Source: Betaproteobacteria bacterium (GTDB lineage: Bacteria; Desulfobacterota; Desulfovibrionia; Desulfovibrionales; Desulfovibrionaceae). From it: a stretch of 5,684 nt of DNA. Positions 1 to 4,665 of the stretch are shown here, piece after piece. How positions within the stretch are numbered: position 1 is the stretch's first letter; every line of letters begins with the position of its first letter. The translations under genes and the position numbers were made by a program. Location of the stretch: positions 1-5,684 of the forward strand of contig WRKB01000214.1 in the NCBI GenBank assembly GCA_009778295.1. Reading direction: 5' to 3'. The notes under the pieces were generated by a model. It had not been told where the DNA came from. It worked only from the letters and a program-made list of their open reading frames with translations, and searched no databases.

Positions 1-201
1 GTGGCAGGAGGTGCAGGCCAGTTGATGCGCCGCATCGAGCCGCACCTCAGCATGACACCCGGCGCAGCCAGCCTTGACCGGCAAGGTTGCGTCGGTGGCA
101 ACGGTGATTGGGGGCGAGGGGGAAAGAGGCTTGGGGTCTTCGGCCTGGCAACCGGCCAGGGTCAGGAGAAGTATGGCGCACAAGATGAAAGATCCTTTCA
201 T
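1..201 (-). CDS. Multiheme c-type cytochrome lipoprotein (N-terminal part, runs off window)
   Basis: The reverse strand encodes 67 residues before running off the left edge. Residues 1-18 form a lipoprotein signal: a Lys after Met, a hydrophobic stretch (FILCAILLLTLAGC) and a lipobox LAGC with the lipidated Cys at 18. A Pro/Ser-rich linker follows. Two haem-binding CxxCH motifs come next, CAGCH at 46-50 and CTSCH at 63-67, the second ending exactly at base 1. Two closely spaced sites in so short a piece point to a multihaem cytochrome anchored in a membrane and used for periplasmic electron transfer, as is common in sulfate and metal reducers. The start is well fixed: an in-frame TAG lies at 216-214 and no other ATG, GTG or TTG lies between it and 201. 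The ribosome site is weak (AGAGTG). The subfamily and total haem number cannot be judged. It probably belongs to the host chromosome rather than the mobile element. Confidence 0.85.
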   Translation of the reverse strand, partial: MKGSFILCAILLLTLAGCQAEDPKPLSPSPPITVATDATLPVKAGCAGCHAEVRLDAAHQLACTSCH

Positions 202-416
202 GATCTTGACACTCTACCATAAAACTGCTACATCAAGAAACTTCAAATTGTGCCTTTTAAGCACCCAGTCCAACGCCATGCCGATACAGAATGTTCTGGA
301 GGATTTTCGGAGATTAAAAAGAAATAAATCAGCGAATTATAGAAAAAGAAAAGCTCGCGGATTTTATTTTTTTTATACCCTATTTAAACCCTGGTGCGAA
401 ATGCGCCCTCAGTTGC
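202..416. other. Intergenic region between cytochrome gene and tRNA-Thr half, includes start of repeat copy 1
   Basis: No credible gene is seen here. The stretch holds the leader of the leftward cytochrome gene, then from about 287 the first copy of the 170-bp imperfect repeat. It is A/T-rich, with homopolymer-like runs around 340-375, consistent with non-coding DNA near an integration site. No convincing promoter stands out: TTGACA at 206-211 has only a poor -10 match (TACATC, 17 bases on). Confidence 0.5.
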
Positions 417-455
417 GCCACCTTAGCTCAGTTGGTAGAGCGTTTGATTCGTAAT
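287..455 (+). repeat. Tandem imperfect repeat, copy 1 (ends in 5' half of tRNA-Thr)
   Basis: This copy aligns with 457-624 at a shift of 170 bases, dropping to 169 after about 370. The best matching blocks are 291-333 with 461-503 (GAAATAAATCAGC identical), the T-rich block at 361-372, the paired ACCCT motifs, the small GGYGC...GCGCC hairpin and the tRNA 5' half. The middle (334-360) has diverged. The degree of divergence argues against a recent slip duplication and suits two related element ends placed side by side. Confidence 0.8.
417..455 (+). pseudogene. Truncated tRNA-Thr: 5' half only, broken just after the anticodon loop
   Basis: The stretch matches the first 39 bases of the intact tRNA-Thr at 586-624 with few differences (GCCACCT for GCCAACT in the acceptor strand, GTTGG for GTCGG in the D-loop, TTTGA for TCTGA in the anticodon stem). 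The D-arm and the loop TTCGTAA with anticodon CGT are present. After base 455 the sequence departs to AAACAATG and pairing of the anticodon stem is lost; no T-arm or 3' acceptor strand follows. A break at the anticodon stem-loop is what is expected when a tyrosine recombinase crosses over there, so this is read as an attachment-site remnant rather than a functional tRNA. Confidence 0.8.
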
Positions 456-456
456 A

Positions 457-624
457 AACAATGCTCCGGAGGATTTCAAGAGATTAAAACGAAATAAATC
501 AGCACGTTATCTGTATACGGTGACGCGCCGTTTTTATTTTTTGCTACCCTATTGCTACCCTGGCGCGAAATGCGCCTTCAGTTATGCCAACTTAGCTCAG
601 TCGGTAGAGCGTCTGATTCGTAAT
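457..624 (+). repeat. Tandem imperfect repeat, copy 2 (runs into the intact tRNA-Thr)
   Basis: This is the second copy of the repeat at 287-455. It begins exactly where the tRNA half of copy 1 breaks off and ends inside the anticodon stem of the intact tRNA. Its paired CTACCCT motifs are better preserved than in copy 1. It may be an element-derived segment that restored the 5' half of the tRNA after integration. Confidence 0.78.
542..564 (+). repeat. Paired GCTACCCT motifs with 11-bp period, left of tRNA
   Basis: GCTACCCT occurs at 543-550 and again at 554-561, one helical turn (11 bp) apart. Reverse-complemented it reads AGGGTAGC, matching the TAGGGTAG pair at 714-735 on the other side of the tRNA. 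A degenerate pair with the same 11-bp spacing (ACCCT at 377-381 and 388-392) is present in repeat copy 1. Repeats phased to one helical turn near a tRNA suggest arm-type binding sites of an integrase or a directionality factor; this function is inferred. Confidence 0.6.
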
Positions 625-661
625 CAGAAGGTGGCGAGTTCGATCCTCGCAGTTGGCTCCA
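586..661 (+). tRNA. tRNA-Thr (anticodon CGT), complete with encoded CCA
   Basis: This is a full 76-base cloverleaf. The acceptor strands GCCAACT (586-592) and AGTTGGC (651-657) pair over seven bases. The D-stem is GCTC/GAGC, the anticodon stem TCTGA/TCAGA with loop TTCGTAA places anticodon CGT at 619-621, and the T-arm is GCGAG-TTCGATC-CTCGC. The discriminator T658 is followed by CCA at 659-661 in the DNA. It decodes ACG threonine codons. A terminator lies 8 bases downstream. The upstream repeat carries a second, broken 5' half, so this gene is the likely integration target, kept functional because the inserting element supplied a replacement half. Confidence 0.96.
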
Positions 662-669
662 GTAAAATC

Positions 670-712
670 AAGGGGTTATGTGCTGAAAAAGCGCATAACC
701 CCTTCTTTTTTT
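670..712 (+). terminator. Rho-independent terminator after tRNA-Thr
   Basis: The 14-bp stem AAGGGGTTATGTGC (670-683) pairs with 691-704 through one G-U pair, closes on a 7-base loop, and is followed by a T-rich run to 712. It ends the tRNA transcript and insulates the repA gene that starts 27 bases further on. Confidence 0.92.
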
Positions 713-713
713 C

Positions 714-735
714 TAGGGTAGAAATAGGGTAGAAA
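714..735 (+). repeat. Tandem direct repeat 2 x 11 bp, TAGGGTAGAAA
   Basis: Two perfect head-to-tail copies of TAGGGTAGAAA occupy 714-724 and 725-735. They are inverted relative to the GCTACCCT pair at 542-564, so the tRNA is framed by the same motif pair facing opposite ways. The second copy ends 3 bases before the repA start codon and contributes its AGGG ribosome-binding bases, so a protein bound here could also affect repA expression. An integrase arm site is the favoured reading; a RepA-type operator is the alternative. Confidence 0.65.
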
Positions 736-738
736 AAA

Positions 739-1518
739 ATGTCTGTAACCGGAAACCGGTGCGGCCATAGCCCCAAGAATCCATCACTTTCCCCTGCCCG
801 GCCTATAAAAAAAGGTGCAGGCGGTTTGCCGCGCCTGCTTTCTCTGGCAGCGGAGCGGGCAAAAGAATGGTATCGCTATCCACAAAAATGCCATGTCCTG
901 AATAAAGGCAACCGGCGGACACGATCCGAACGCCGGGAAGCCTATCAGGTGATCCTTGAAACCATGCTTTCTTTTCTGGACCTGGCTTCTTTATGCCTGG
1001 GAACGCCCACTTTGGATAATGGTTTTGTGGACGTGGATATGAAAACCCTTGTGGCCGCTTCCGGCATGAGCCAGCGCCGTTGTGAGCGGGCCATTGCCGA
1101 TCTCAAGCATGCCGGGCTGATGGAAGTCAAACAGCCGCGCAGGATCAACGAACATGGAGAGTATGTCGGCTTGCGGGCTATCCGGGTTTTGCGCGAGGCG
1201 TTTTTTGAATTTCTTGACCTTGGCCCCATGCTCCGGCGGGAACGGACCAGGGCCACAGAAGCACTGCGCCGCAAAGCCGCGAAGGCCAACCGCAAGCTAA
1301 CGGATATGATGCGCCGGGCTGTCCAGGGCATGAAGGGAATGTTCCGATACTCTCCAGTTTTACGGGGAGAGCAGGATTGGCGCGATGAAAGCGCTCTACG
1401 CTGGAACAGGCTTTGCGCCAGATACATGCTGACCGGGCTTCTTGGTGATGAACTCCGGCGAAGGGTAAACGCGGAGCTTGGCCTTCCACCTGACTATAGC
1501 CCTGGACGACGCGCATAA
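739..1518 (+). CDS. repA: RepA-like replication initiation protein (IncFII RepA family)
   Basis: The 259-aa basic protein would bind an origin and start DNA replication of the element. Its layout follows IncFII RepA (about 285 aa): an N-terminal stretch with KNPSLSPARP and GAGGLPR, an Arg-rich segment (NRRTRSERREA, 58-68), a winged-helix-like block at about 98-135 (VDMKTLVAASGMSQRRCERAIADL) and a C-terminal basic helical region (168-190) like the RRSR...NKQRKK part of RepA. The assignment comes from remembered family resemblance, not an alignment. The ATG at 739 is favoured because KNP-like residues lie near the start in the family; upstream AGGG (727-730) is a modest ribosome site. The tRNA terminator lies just before it, so repA needs its own promoter, which I could not identify. 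The gap is too short for the antisense-RNA and leader-peptide control known upstream of IncFII repA. It could instead be a plasmid-type regulator, but that is less likely. Confidence 0.75.
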   Translation: MSVTGNRCGHSPKNPSLSPARPIKKGAGGLPRLLSLAAERAKEWYRYPQKCHVLNKGNRRTRSERREAYQVILETMLSFLDLASLCLGTPTLDNGFVDVDMKTLVAASGMSQRRCERAIADLKHAGLMEVKQPRRINEHGEYVGLRAIRVLREAFFEFLDLGPMLRRERTRATEALRRKAAKANRKLTDMMRRAVQGMKGMFRYSPVLRGEQDWRDESALRWNRLCARYMLTGLLGDELRRRVNAELGLPPDYSPGRRA

Positions 1519-1561
1519 GAACAGAAATGGCTCCGTAGAGGCGGCACCCTCTGTCCGCTAT

Positions 1562-1680
1562 GAACTTTTCCCATCTTCAGAGCTGTTTTTCCACCATCCC
1601 CCACCCTTGAAACCGCTTTACCATCCCCCCACAAACCCCTAAAAAAATCCGCCGCACGGCTCTTGCCTCTTTCACCCGTA
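1562..1680 (+). promoter_or_regulatory. C-rich, G-poor segment: candidate Rho-utilization/CIS element
   Basis: The segment has many C residues and long stretches with almost no G. It includes the near-identical repeats ACCATCCCCCAC (1593-1604) and ACCATCCCCCCAC (1620-1632), 27 bases apart. Such C-over-G bubbles are the usual signature of rut sites for Rho. It begins about 45 bases after the repA stop codon, where a CIS element would be expected. Confidence 0.45.
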
Positions 1681-1884
1681 AAATACGTGTCGCATGGTTG
1701 GCTTTTTGGTGTCGGCCATAAACCAAAAGACAAAAATATAAAAAAAGCAGCAGAGGAACAAAGCCAGCCTGAACAGATTTTGTCTACCCTGTCCCGAAGG
1801 CCGACGCTGAAAACCAAAGCCAAAAAAGACACGAGCTTCCGAACGGCCATGGAAGGAAAAAAGAGAAGCGGCGGCACACACTCA

Positions 1885-1989
1885 CACAAGCATACTCTGC
1901 CACAGATAGGAATAGGCAAGCAACCTTTAGCCATAAGCAGGTACATAGATCCATTCACAGGCATACTTTGCCATGACCAACCACAGATA
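1885..1989 (+). repeat. Two pairs of direct repeats, possible iterons
   Basis: CACAAGCATACTCTGCCA (1885-1902) and CACAGGCATACTTTGCCA (1956-1973) match at 16 of 18 bases, 71 bases apart. CCACAGATA occurs at 1900-1908 and 1981-1989, 81 bases apart. Both lie just left of the A/T-rich segment. They may be binding sites for RepA or another initiator, though two copies each is few for a classical iteron array. Confidence 0.5.
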
Positions 1990-1996
1990 AGCGCAT

Positions 1997-2043
1997 TTAA
2001 GACATACATAAACAAATGTAATCATATCTTATAGTTAAATGTA
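1997..2043. other. A/T-rich segment, candidate DNA unwinding element
   Basis: By hand count 9 of 47 bases are G or C, far below the surrounding sequence. It contains AAATGTA twice (2014-2020 and 2037-2043). Beside putative iterons, an A/T-rich block of this size is typical of a melting region. It could alternatively hold the promoter of the mobilization genes, but no good -35/-10 pair was found. Confidence 0.4.
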
Positions 2044-2073
2044 TCTGCCGCTGATTTTCTGTGCTATATCGTG

Positions 2074-2120
2074 AGGGCAGGACAGATGGAGTAGGCCCAC
2101 GCCTCTCCATGTCCTGCCCT
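2074..2120. other. oriT: Putative origin of transfer (oriT): long hairpin with RP4-like nic core
   Basis: AGGGCAGGACA (2074-2084) and TGTCCTGCCCT (2110-2120) are perfect 11-base inverted arms. Past a GA bulge, TGGAG (2087-2091) pairs with CTCCA (2105-2109), then AGGC/GCCT closes on the tetraloop CCAC. The arms contain TCCTGCCC, close to the RP4 nic core (ATCCTG|C). No T-run follows, so it is not an intrinsic terminator. It lies upstream of an RP4-type TraJ/TraI pair, whose known target is an inverted repeat beside nic. By analogy the nick on the plus strand would fall between 2116 and 2117. The same motif on the other strand (arm 2074-2084) leaves strand and direction open. Confidence 0.65.
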
Positions 2121-2170
2121 GCGGGGCGCTTATTCACGTTCCGTTCAACGCAAAGCACAAGGCAAAACAC

Positions 2171-2818
2171 ATGAAGATCGTCATTGCGCTGGTACTGGTC
2201 ATGATTTTTCTCACCTTGCCAGTGAGGGCCGAGGATGCGCCGCCCGGCTTGCTGGAGGCCATTGCCCGGCAGGAATCGGGAAAAAATCCCCTGGCCGTCA
2301 ATGTGGCAGGCAAGGACTTTGCTCCGGCCAACCGGGAAGAAGCCATGCAGACTATCCGGCAGGCCCAGGCAGAGGGAAAATCCTTTGATGTTGGGCTGTT
2401 CCAGGTCAATTCCTGGTGGATGGAACGGTATCACATCCCGCCCGAGTCCCTGCTTGACCCAGCGACCAATCAACAATGGGGCCTGTTCATTCTTGAGCAG
2501 GAAATCGCCCGGCATGGCCTGAACTGGAAGGCTGTCGGCAAATACCATTCTCCAGATAGAGAACGCGGCAGACATTATGCCTGGAAAATATACCGGCACT
2601 ATATGGATACGGCTGGTGACAAGGAGGCTGGCAATGACAAAACGGTACAAGGTCATGAAAACCTATCTGTCACCGGAGGAATACAACGCCATTCTGGCAT
2701 CCGCCCGCAGGGCAAGATTATCACTTTCGACCTTCAGCAAACGGGTATGCCTGGGCACTCCGGTTCCGAGCCTGGAGCATCAGGAGGCCCGGCTGGAGCT
2801 GCGAAGGATGAAAGGTGA
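2171..2818 (+). CDS. VirB1/TrbN-type lytic transglycosylase, secreted, conjugation-associated
   Basis: The 215-aa protein would locally cut peptidoglycan in the periplasm so a mating channel can be assembled. Residues 1-20 are a signal peptide (Lys at 2, hydrophobic IVIALVLVMIFLTL, likely cleavage after VRA). The SLT fold follows: AIARQESGKNP with catalytic Glu35, GLFQVNSWWM at 75-84 and AVGKYHSP at 121-128. The ATG has AAGG at 2159-2162 upstream. It is the first gene of a plus-strand cluster with traJ and traI, just after oriT. The reading frame continues 185 bases into traJ. Residues after about 150 (Gly/Ser/Pro-rich) look like a by-product of the traJ frame, so the functional domain probably ends near 2620 and the native stop may have been lost. 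RP4 TrbN is a functional analogue of similar size, but orthology is not claimed. Confidence 0.85.
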   Translation: MKIVIALVLVMIFLTLPVRAEDAPPGLLEAIARQESGKNPLAVNVAGKDFAPANREEAMQTIRQAQAEGKSFDVGLFQVNSWWMERYHIPPESLLDPATNQQWGLFILEQEIARHGLNWKAVGKYHSPDRERGRHYAWKIYRHYMDTAGDKEAGNDKTVQGHENLSVTGGIQRHSGIRPQGKIITFDLQQTGMPGHSGSEPGASGGPAGAAKDER

Positions 2819-2948
2819 TCTCGGCAGGCTTGGCGGGCTGGTCAAACAGGCGCTTGCCGGAGGCGCGGACCGTCAAATGGTTCACCGCCTGCTGCATGAA
2901 CTTGATGCCCGGCAACGGGAACTGGCGGCAGCCATCGGGCGGATATGA
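2634..2948 (+). CDS. traJ: TraJ/MobC-type relaxosome accessory protein (RP4 TraJ homologue)
   Basis: This 104-aa DNA-binding protein should recognise the oriT inverted repeat and guide the TraI relaxase to the nick site. The N-terminal part (KVMKTYLSPEEYNAILASA, then SLSTFSKRV) fits the ribbon-helix-helix fold of the family. The best marker is GDLGRLGGLVKQAL at 60-73, nearly the GDLGRLGGLLK segment I recall from RP4 TraJ (123 aa). The ATG at 2634 is chosen over an in-frame ATG at 2577 because GGAGG (2623-2627) lies 6 bases before it and the extra residues do not resemble the family. The gene lies wholly or partly over the tail of the transglycosylase frame. Its stop overlaps the traI start as ATGA (2945-2948), indicating translational coupling and matched amounts of the two proteins. 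Confidence 0.85.
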   Translation: MTKRYKVMKTYLSPEEYNAILASARRARLSLSTFSKRVCLGTPVPSLEHQEARLELRRMKGDLGRLGGLVKQALAGGADRQMVHRLLHELDARQRELAAAIGRI

Positions 2949-4585
2949 TCAGCAGGCATATCGGCATTGCCCCGAAAAATGACAACTATGCCCGCCTCGC
3001 CCGTTATATCGCGGCAGCCGGACAGGAAGGAGAAAAGTTACTCACGAGCTGGTGCGCCGGTTGTGCGGAAGAGGACTATGTCCAAGGCATTGCGGAGATT
3101 GCGGAAACCCAGGCACTGAACACCAGAGCGGCCCATTGCAAAACCTATCACCTGATCGTCAGTTTCAGGCCAGAGGACGAGGCGATATTGACGCCGGAGA
3201 CATTCAAAGCAATTGAAGAACGCTTTGCCGGATCTTTGGGACTTGCGGAGCATCAGCGCCATTGCGCTGTGCATAAAAACACCGGCAACCTGCATGTGCA
3301 TATTGCCTATAATCTGATTCACCCGGAACGGCTGACCATGCAAGAGCCGTTTCAGGAGTACCACAAACGGGACCGCCTGTGCCGGGAACTGGAACGGGAA
3401 TACGGTCTTGCCGTGGACAGGGGCCGGGAGCCGGAACGCCCTTCCCTTGACGGCAGAGCCGCTCAAGCCGAAGCCCACAGTGGCCAGGAATCCTTTGCAA
3501 GCTACGCCAAACGGCATACGGGAGAAATCCTTGTTGCTGTGGATACGGCTCAGGACTGGCAGGCGCTGCACACGGCCCTGGCGCGTTTCGGCATGGAAAT
3601 CAAACCCCACGGCAATGGGCTTGTGGTCAAAGATCGGCACGGCAAGCGAGCCCTCAAGGCCAGTGCCCTTGACCGCTCTTTGTCCATGAAAAAACTGGAG
3701 ACCCGCTTTGGCCCGTACATCCCGGCGCAAGGTTTGAATGATATTCAGGAGCAAAGCCGCTATCAGGCCGAGCCCTTGCATAGAGCACCGGAGCGCGGCA
3801 AGCTCTTTGCCGAATACCGGCATGGCATTGAAGAACGCAAAACTAGGCTTCAGGCAGTCAAAGACCGGGAAGACGAGATGCTTGCGGCCATTCGGGAACA
3901 ATGGACGGCCAAACGCAAAGAAATTGAAGGCATGGGCATTGCCAAGAAAAACCGGCGCAATCTTTTGTCCATTGCCCGCAAGCATGAGGCCGAGGCCATA
4001 GCCAAGGCCCGGCTGAATCTTACGCCAGAGCGCGAGGCCGTGCGTCAGGAGCTTCCTTTCACGTCCTGGAACAGCTTTTTGCAAAGCAAGGCGGAACAGG
4101 GGAATGAAGTTGCTCTGGCCGTGCTGCGCTCCAGGCAGAAAAATAGTGCCGAGGAAAAGGAGGCCACGCCAGTAAAAGACTGGTCACAACACGGCAGGGA
4201 GCAATTTGCCAATGTCAAAGCGGAATACGCGGCCAGGGAACGCGCCGCCCTGGAACTGGAAGGCGTAAGCGGCAAGGCAAAAAAGCGCCTGCTGGCCGTA
4301 TTACGAATGGAGCGCCTTATGGCGGAAGGAACGCTTGCCGGGTTCCAGCACAAGGTTGACCACAAGGGCGCGGTCATTTTCACCTTGCCAGGCGGCGGCG
4401 TAATCCGCGATGAAGGGAAGGCGCTTTTCTTTTCCGCCAGGAATGAAGCGGCCCGGCGTGTTGCCCTTGCCTATGCTCAAAAAAAATGGGGCCGGGATAG
4501 CATTCTGGAAGGAAATCACATCATGCGGGCACAGAAACGAGAGCATGAAAAGGAGAAAAAGCGGCACCAGGACATGGAACGCTGA
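2945..4585 (+). CDS. traI: TraI relaxase, MOBP family (RP4-like), with C-terminal LPD7-like domain
   Basis: The 546-aa enzyme nicks oriT, stays covalently bound to the 5' end through a tyrosine and pilots the strand into the recipient. The relaxase domain spans about 1-160 and follows RP4 TraI closely. The catalytic Tyr is probably Y21 (LARYIAA); motif II is KTYHLIVSFRPED (Ser73). Motif III is HKNTGNLHVHIAYNLIHP with metal-binding His110, His117 and His119. RP4 has Asp where Asn112 stands here. AEHQRHCAVH and LEREYGLAVDRG also match RP4. A middle region (about 280-450) is charged and likely helical. Residues 455-520 (FTLPGGGVIRDEGKALFFSA, AYAQKKWG) resemble the LPD7 domain of large mobile-element proteins. 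No primase domain is present; RP4 TraI is longer (about 730 aa) with a different C-terminus. Start overlaps traJ (ATGA). Confidence 0.93.
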   Translation: MISRHIGIAPKNDNYARLARYIAAAGQEGEKLLTSWCAGCAEEDYVQGIAEIAETQALNTRAAHCKTYHLIVSFRPEDEAILTPETFKAIEERFAGSLGLAEHQRHCAVHKNTGNLHVHIAYNLIHPERLTMQEPFQEYHKRDRLCRELEREYGLAVDRGREPERPSLDGRAAQAEAHSGQESFASYAKRHTGEILVAVDTAQDWQALHTALARFGMEIKPHGNGLVVKDRHGKRALKASALDRSLSMKKLETRFGPYIPAQGLNDIQEQSRYQAEPLHRAPERGKLFAEYRHGIEERKTRLQAVKDREDEMLAAIREQWTAKRKEIEGMGIAKKNRRNLLSIARKHEAEAIAKARLNLTPEREAVRQELPFTSWNSFLQSKAEQGNEVALAVLRSRQKNSAEEKEATPVKDWSQHGREQFANVKAEYAARERAALELEGVSGKAKKRLLAVLRMERLMAEGTLAGFQHKVDHKGAVIFTLPGGGVIRDEGKALFFSARNEAARRVALAYAQKKWGRDSILEGNHIMRAQKREHEKEKKRHQDMER

Positions 4586-4665
4586 GTTATTTTTCAGCCG
4601 TGAATCACAGGCTCCAGACGAAAAAGTGCCCGCCGCTATGACGGGCACGGTAAGAGGGTATGAAA
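4586..4665. other. Convergent gap between traI and the 69-aa minus-strand gene
   Basis: Only the minus-strand terminator is recognised in these 80 bases. No T-tract follows the hairpin in the plus direction, so no intrinsic terminator for traI is evident. Confidence 0.5.
4621..4648 (-). terminator. Rho-independent terminator of the minus-strand small gene
   Basis: Read on the minus strand, GTGCCCG (4648-4642) pairs with CGGGCAC (4632-4626) across a 9-base loop and runs straight into TTTTT (4625-4621). It begins 18 bases after the stop codon of the 69-aa gene, which supports that gene being real and transcribed leftward. Confidence 0.85.

Larger units (their letters stand above)
1519..2046. 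other. Putative replication origin region (CIS-like and oriR-like) downstream of repA
   Basis: About 530 bases lack a believable gene. Three zones can be seen. Bases 1560-1680 are C-rich and G-poor on the repA-sense strand. Bases 1885-1989 carry two pairs of direct repeats. Bases 1997-2043 are about four-fifths A/T. In IncFII-type plasmids, repA is followed by the CIS element, where Rho stops transcription and RepA is loaded in cis, and then by oriR. The order here is the same. No exact DnaA box (TTATCCACA) was found, so origin function is an inference from position and composition. Confidence 0.45.

Noticed and set aside
1..222. Plus-strand open frame across the left edge
   Set aside because: It is antisense to the cytochrome frame, which has a lipobox and two haem motifs; the plus-strand product has no recognisable features.
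206..234. TTGACA...TACATC as a plus-strand promoter
   Set aside because: The -35 is perfect and spacing is 17, but the -10 matches only three of six bases and the tRNA lies over 350 bases away.
74..454. Plus-strand frame of 126 codons ending in the tRNA half
   Set aside because: It crosses the antisense of the cytochrome gene, the intergenic repeat and the tRNA fragment, so it cannot be a conserved protein.
945..1427. Minus-strand frame opposite repA
   Set aside because: It is a shadow of the repA coding strand: Arg/Ser-rich, no ribosome site, no motif.
1701..1732. Hairpin CTTTTTGGT / ACCAAAAG as a terminator
   Set aside because: A-rich and imperfect stem, followed by A rather than T residues on the plus strand and by no T-run on the minus strand.
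1494..2015. Minus-strand frame of 173 codons in the putative origin region
   Set aside because: Cys/Phe/Trp-rich composition without motif or ribosome site, and it overlaps the 3' end of repA; more likely chance openness.
1663..2034. Plus-strand frame of 123 codons starting at TTG
   Set aside because: No ribosome site, no family resemblance, and it spans the direct repeats and A/T-rich block.
2577..2633. Longer traJ starting at ATG 2577
   Set aside because: The extra 19 residues overlap the conserved transglycosylase domain end and do not resemble TraJ; GGAGG precedes the ATG at 2634.
3038..4084. Long minus-strand frame (348 codons) inside traI
   Set aside because: Antisense to a relaxase with clear catalytic motifs; no ribosome site or recognisable domain.
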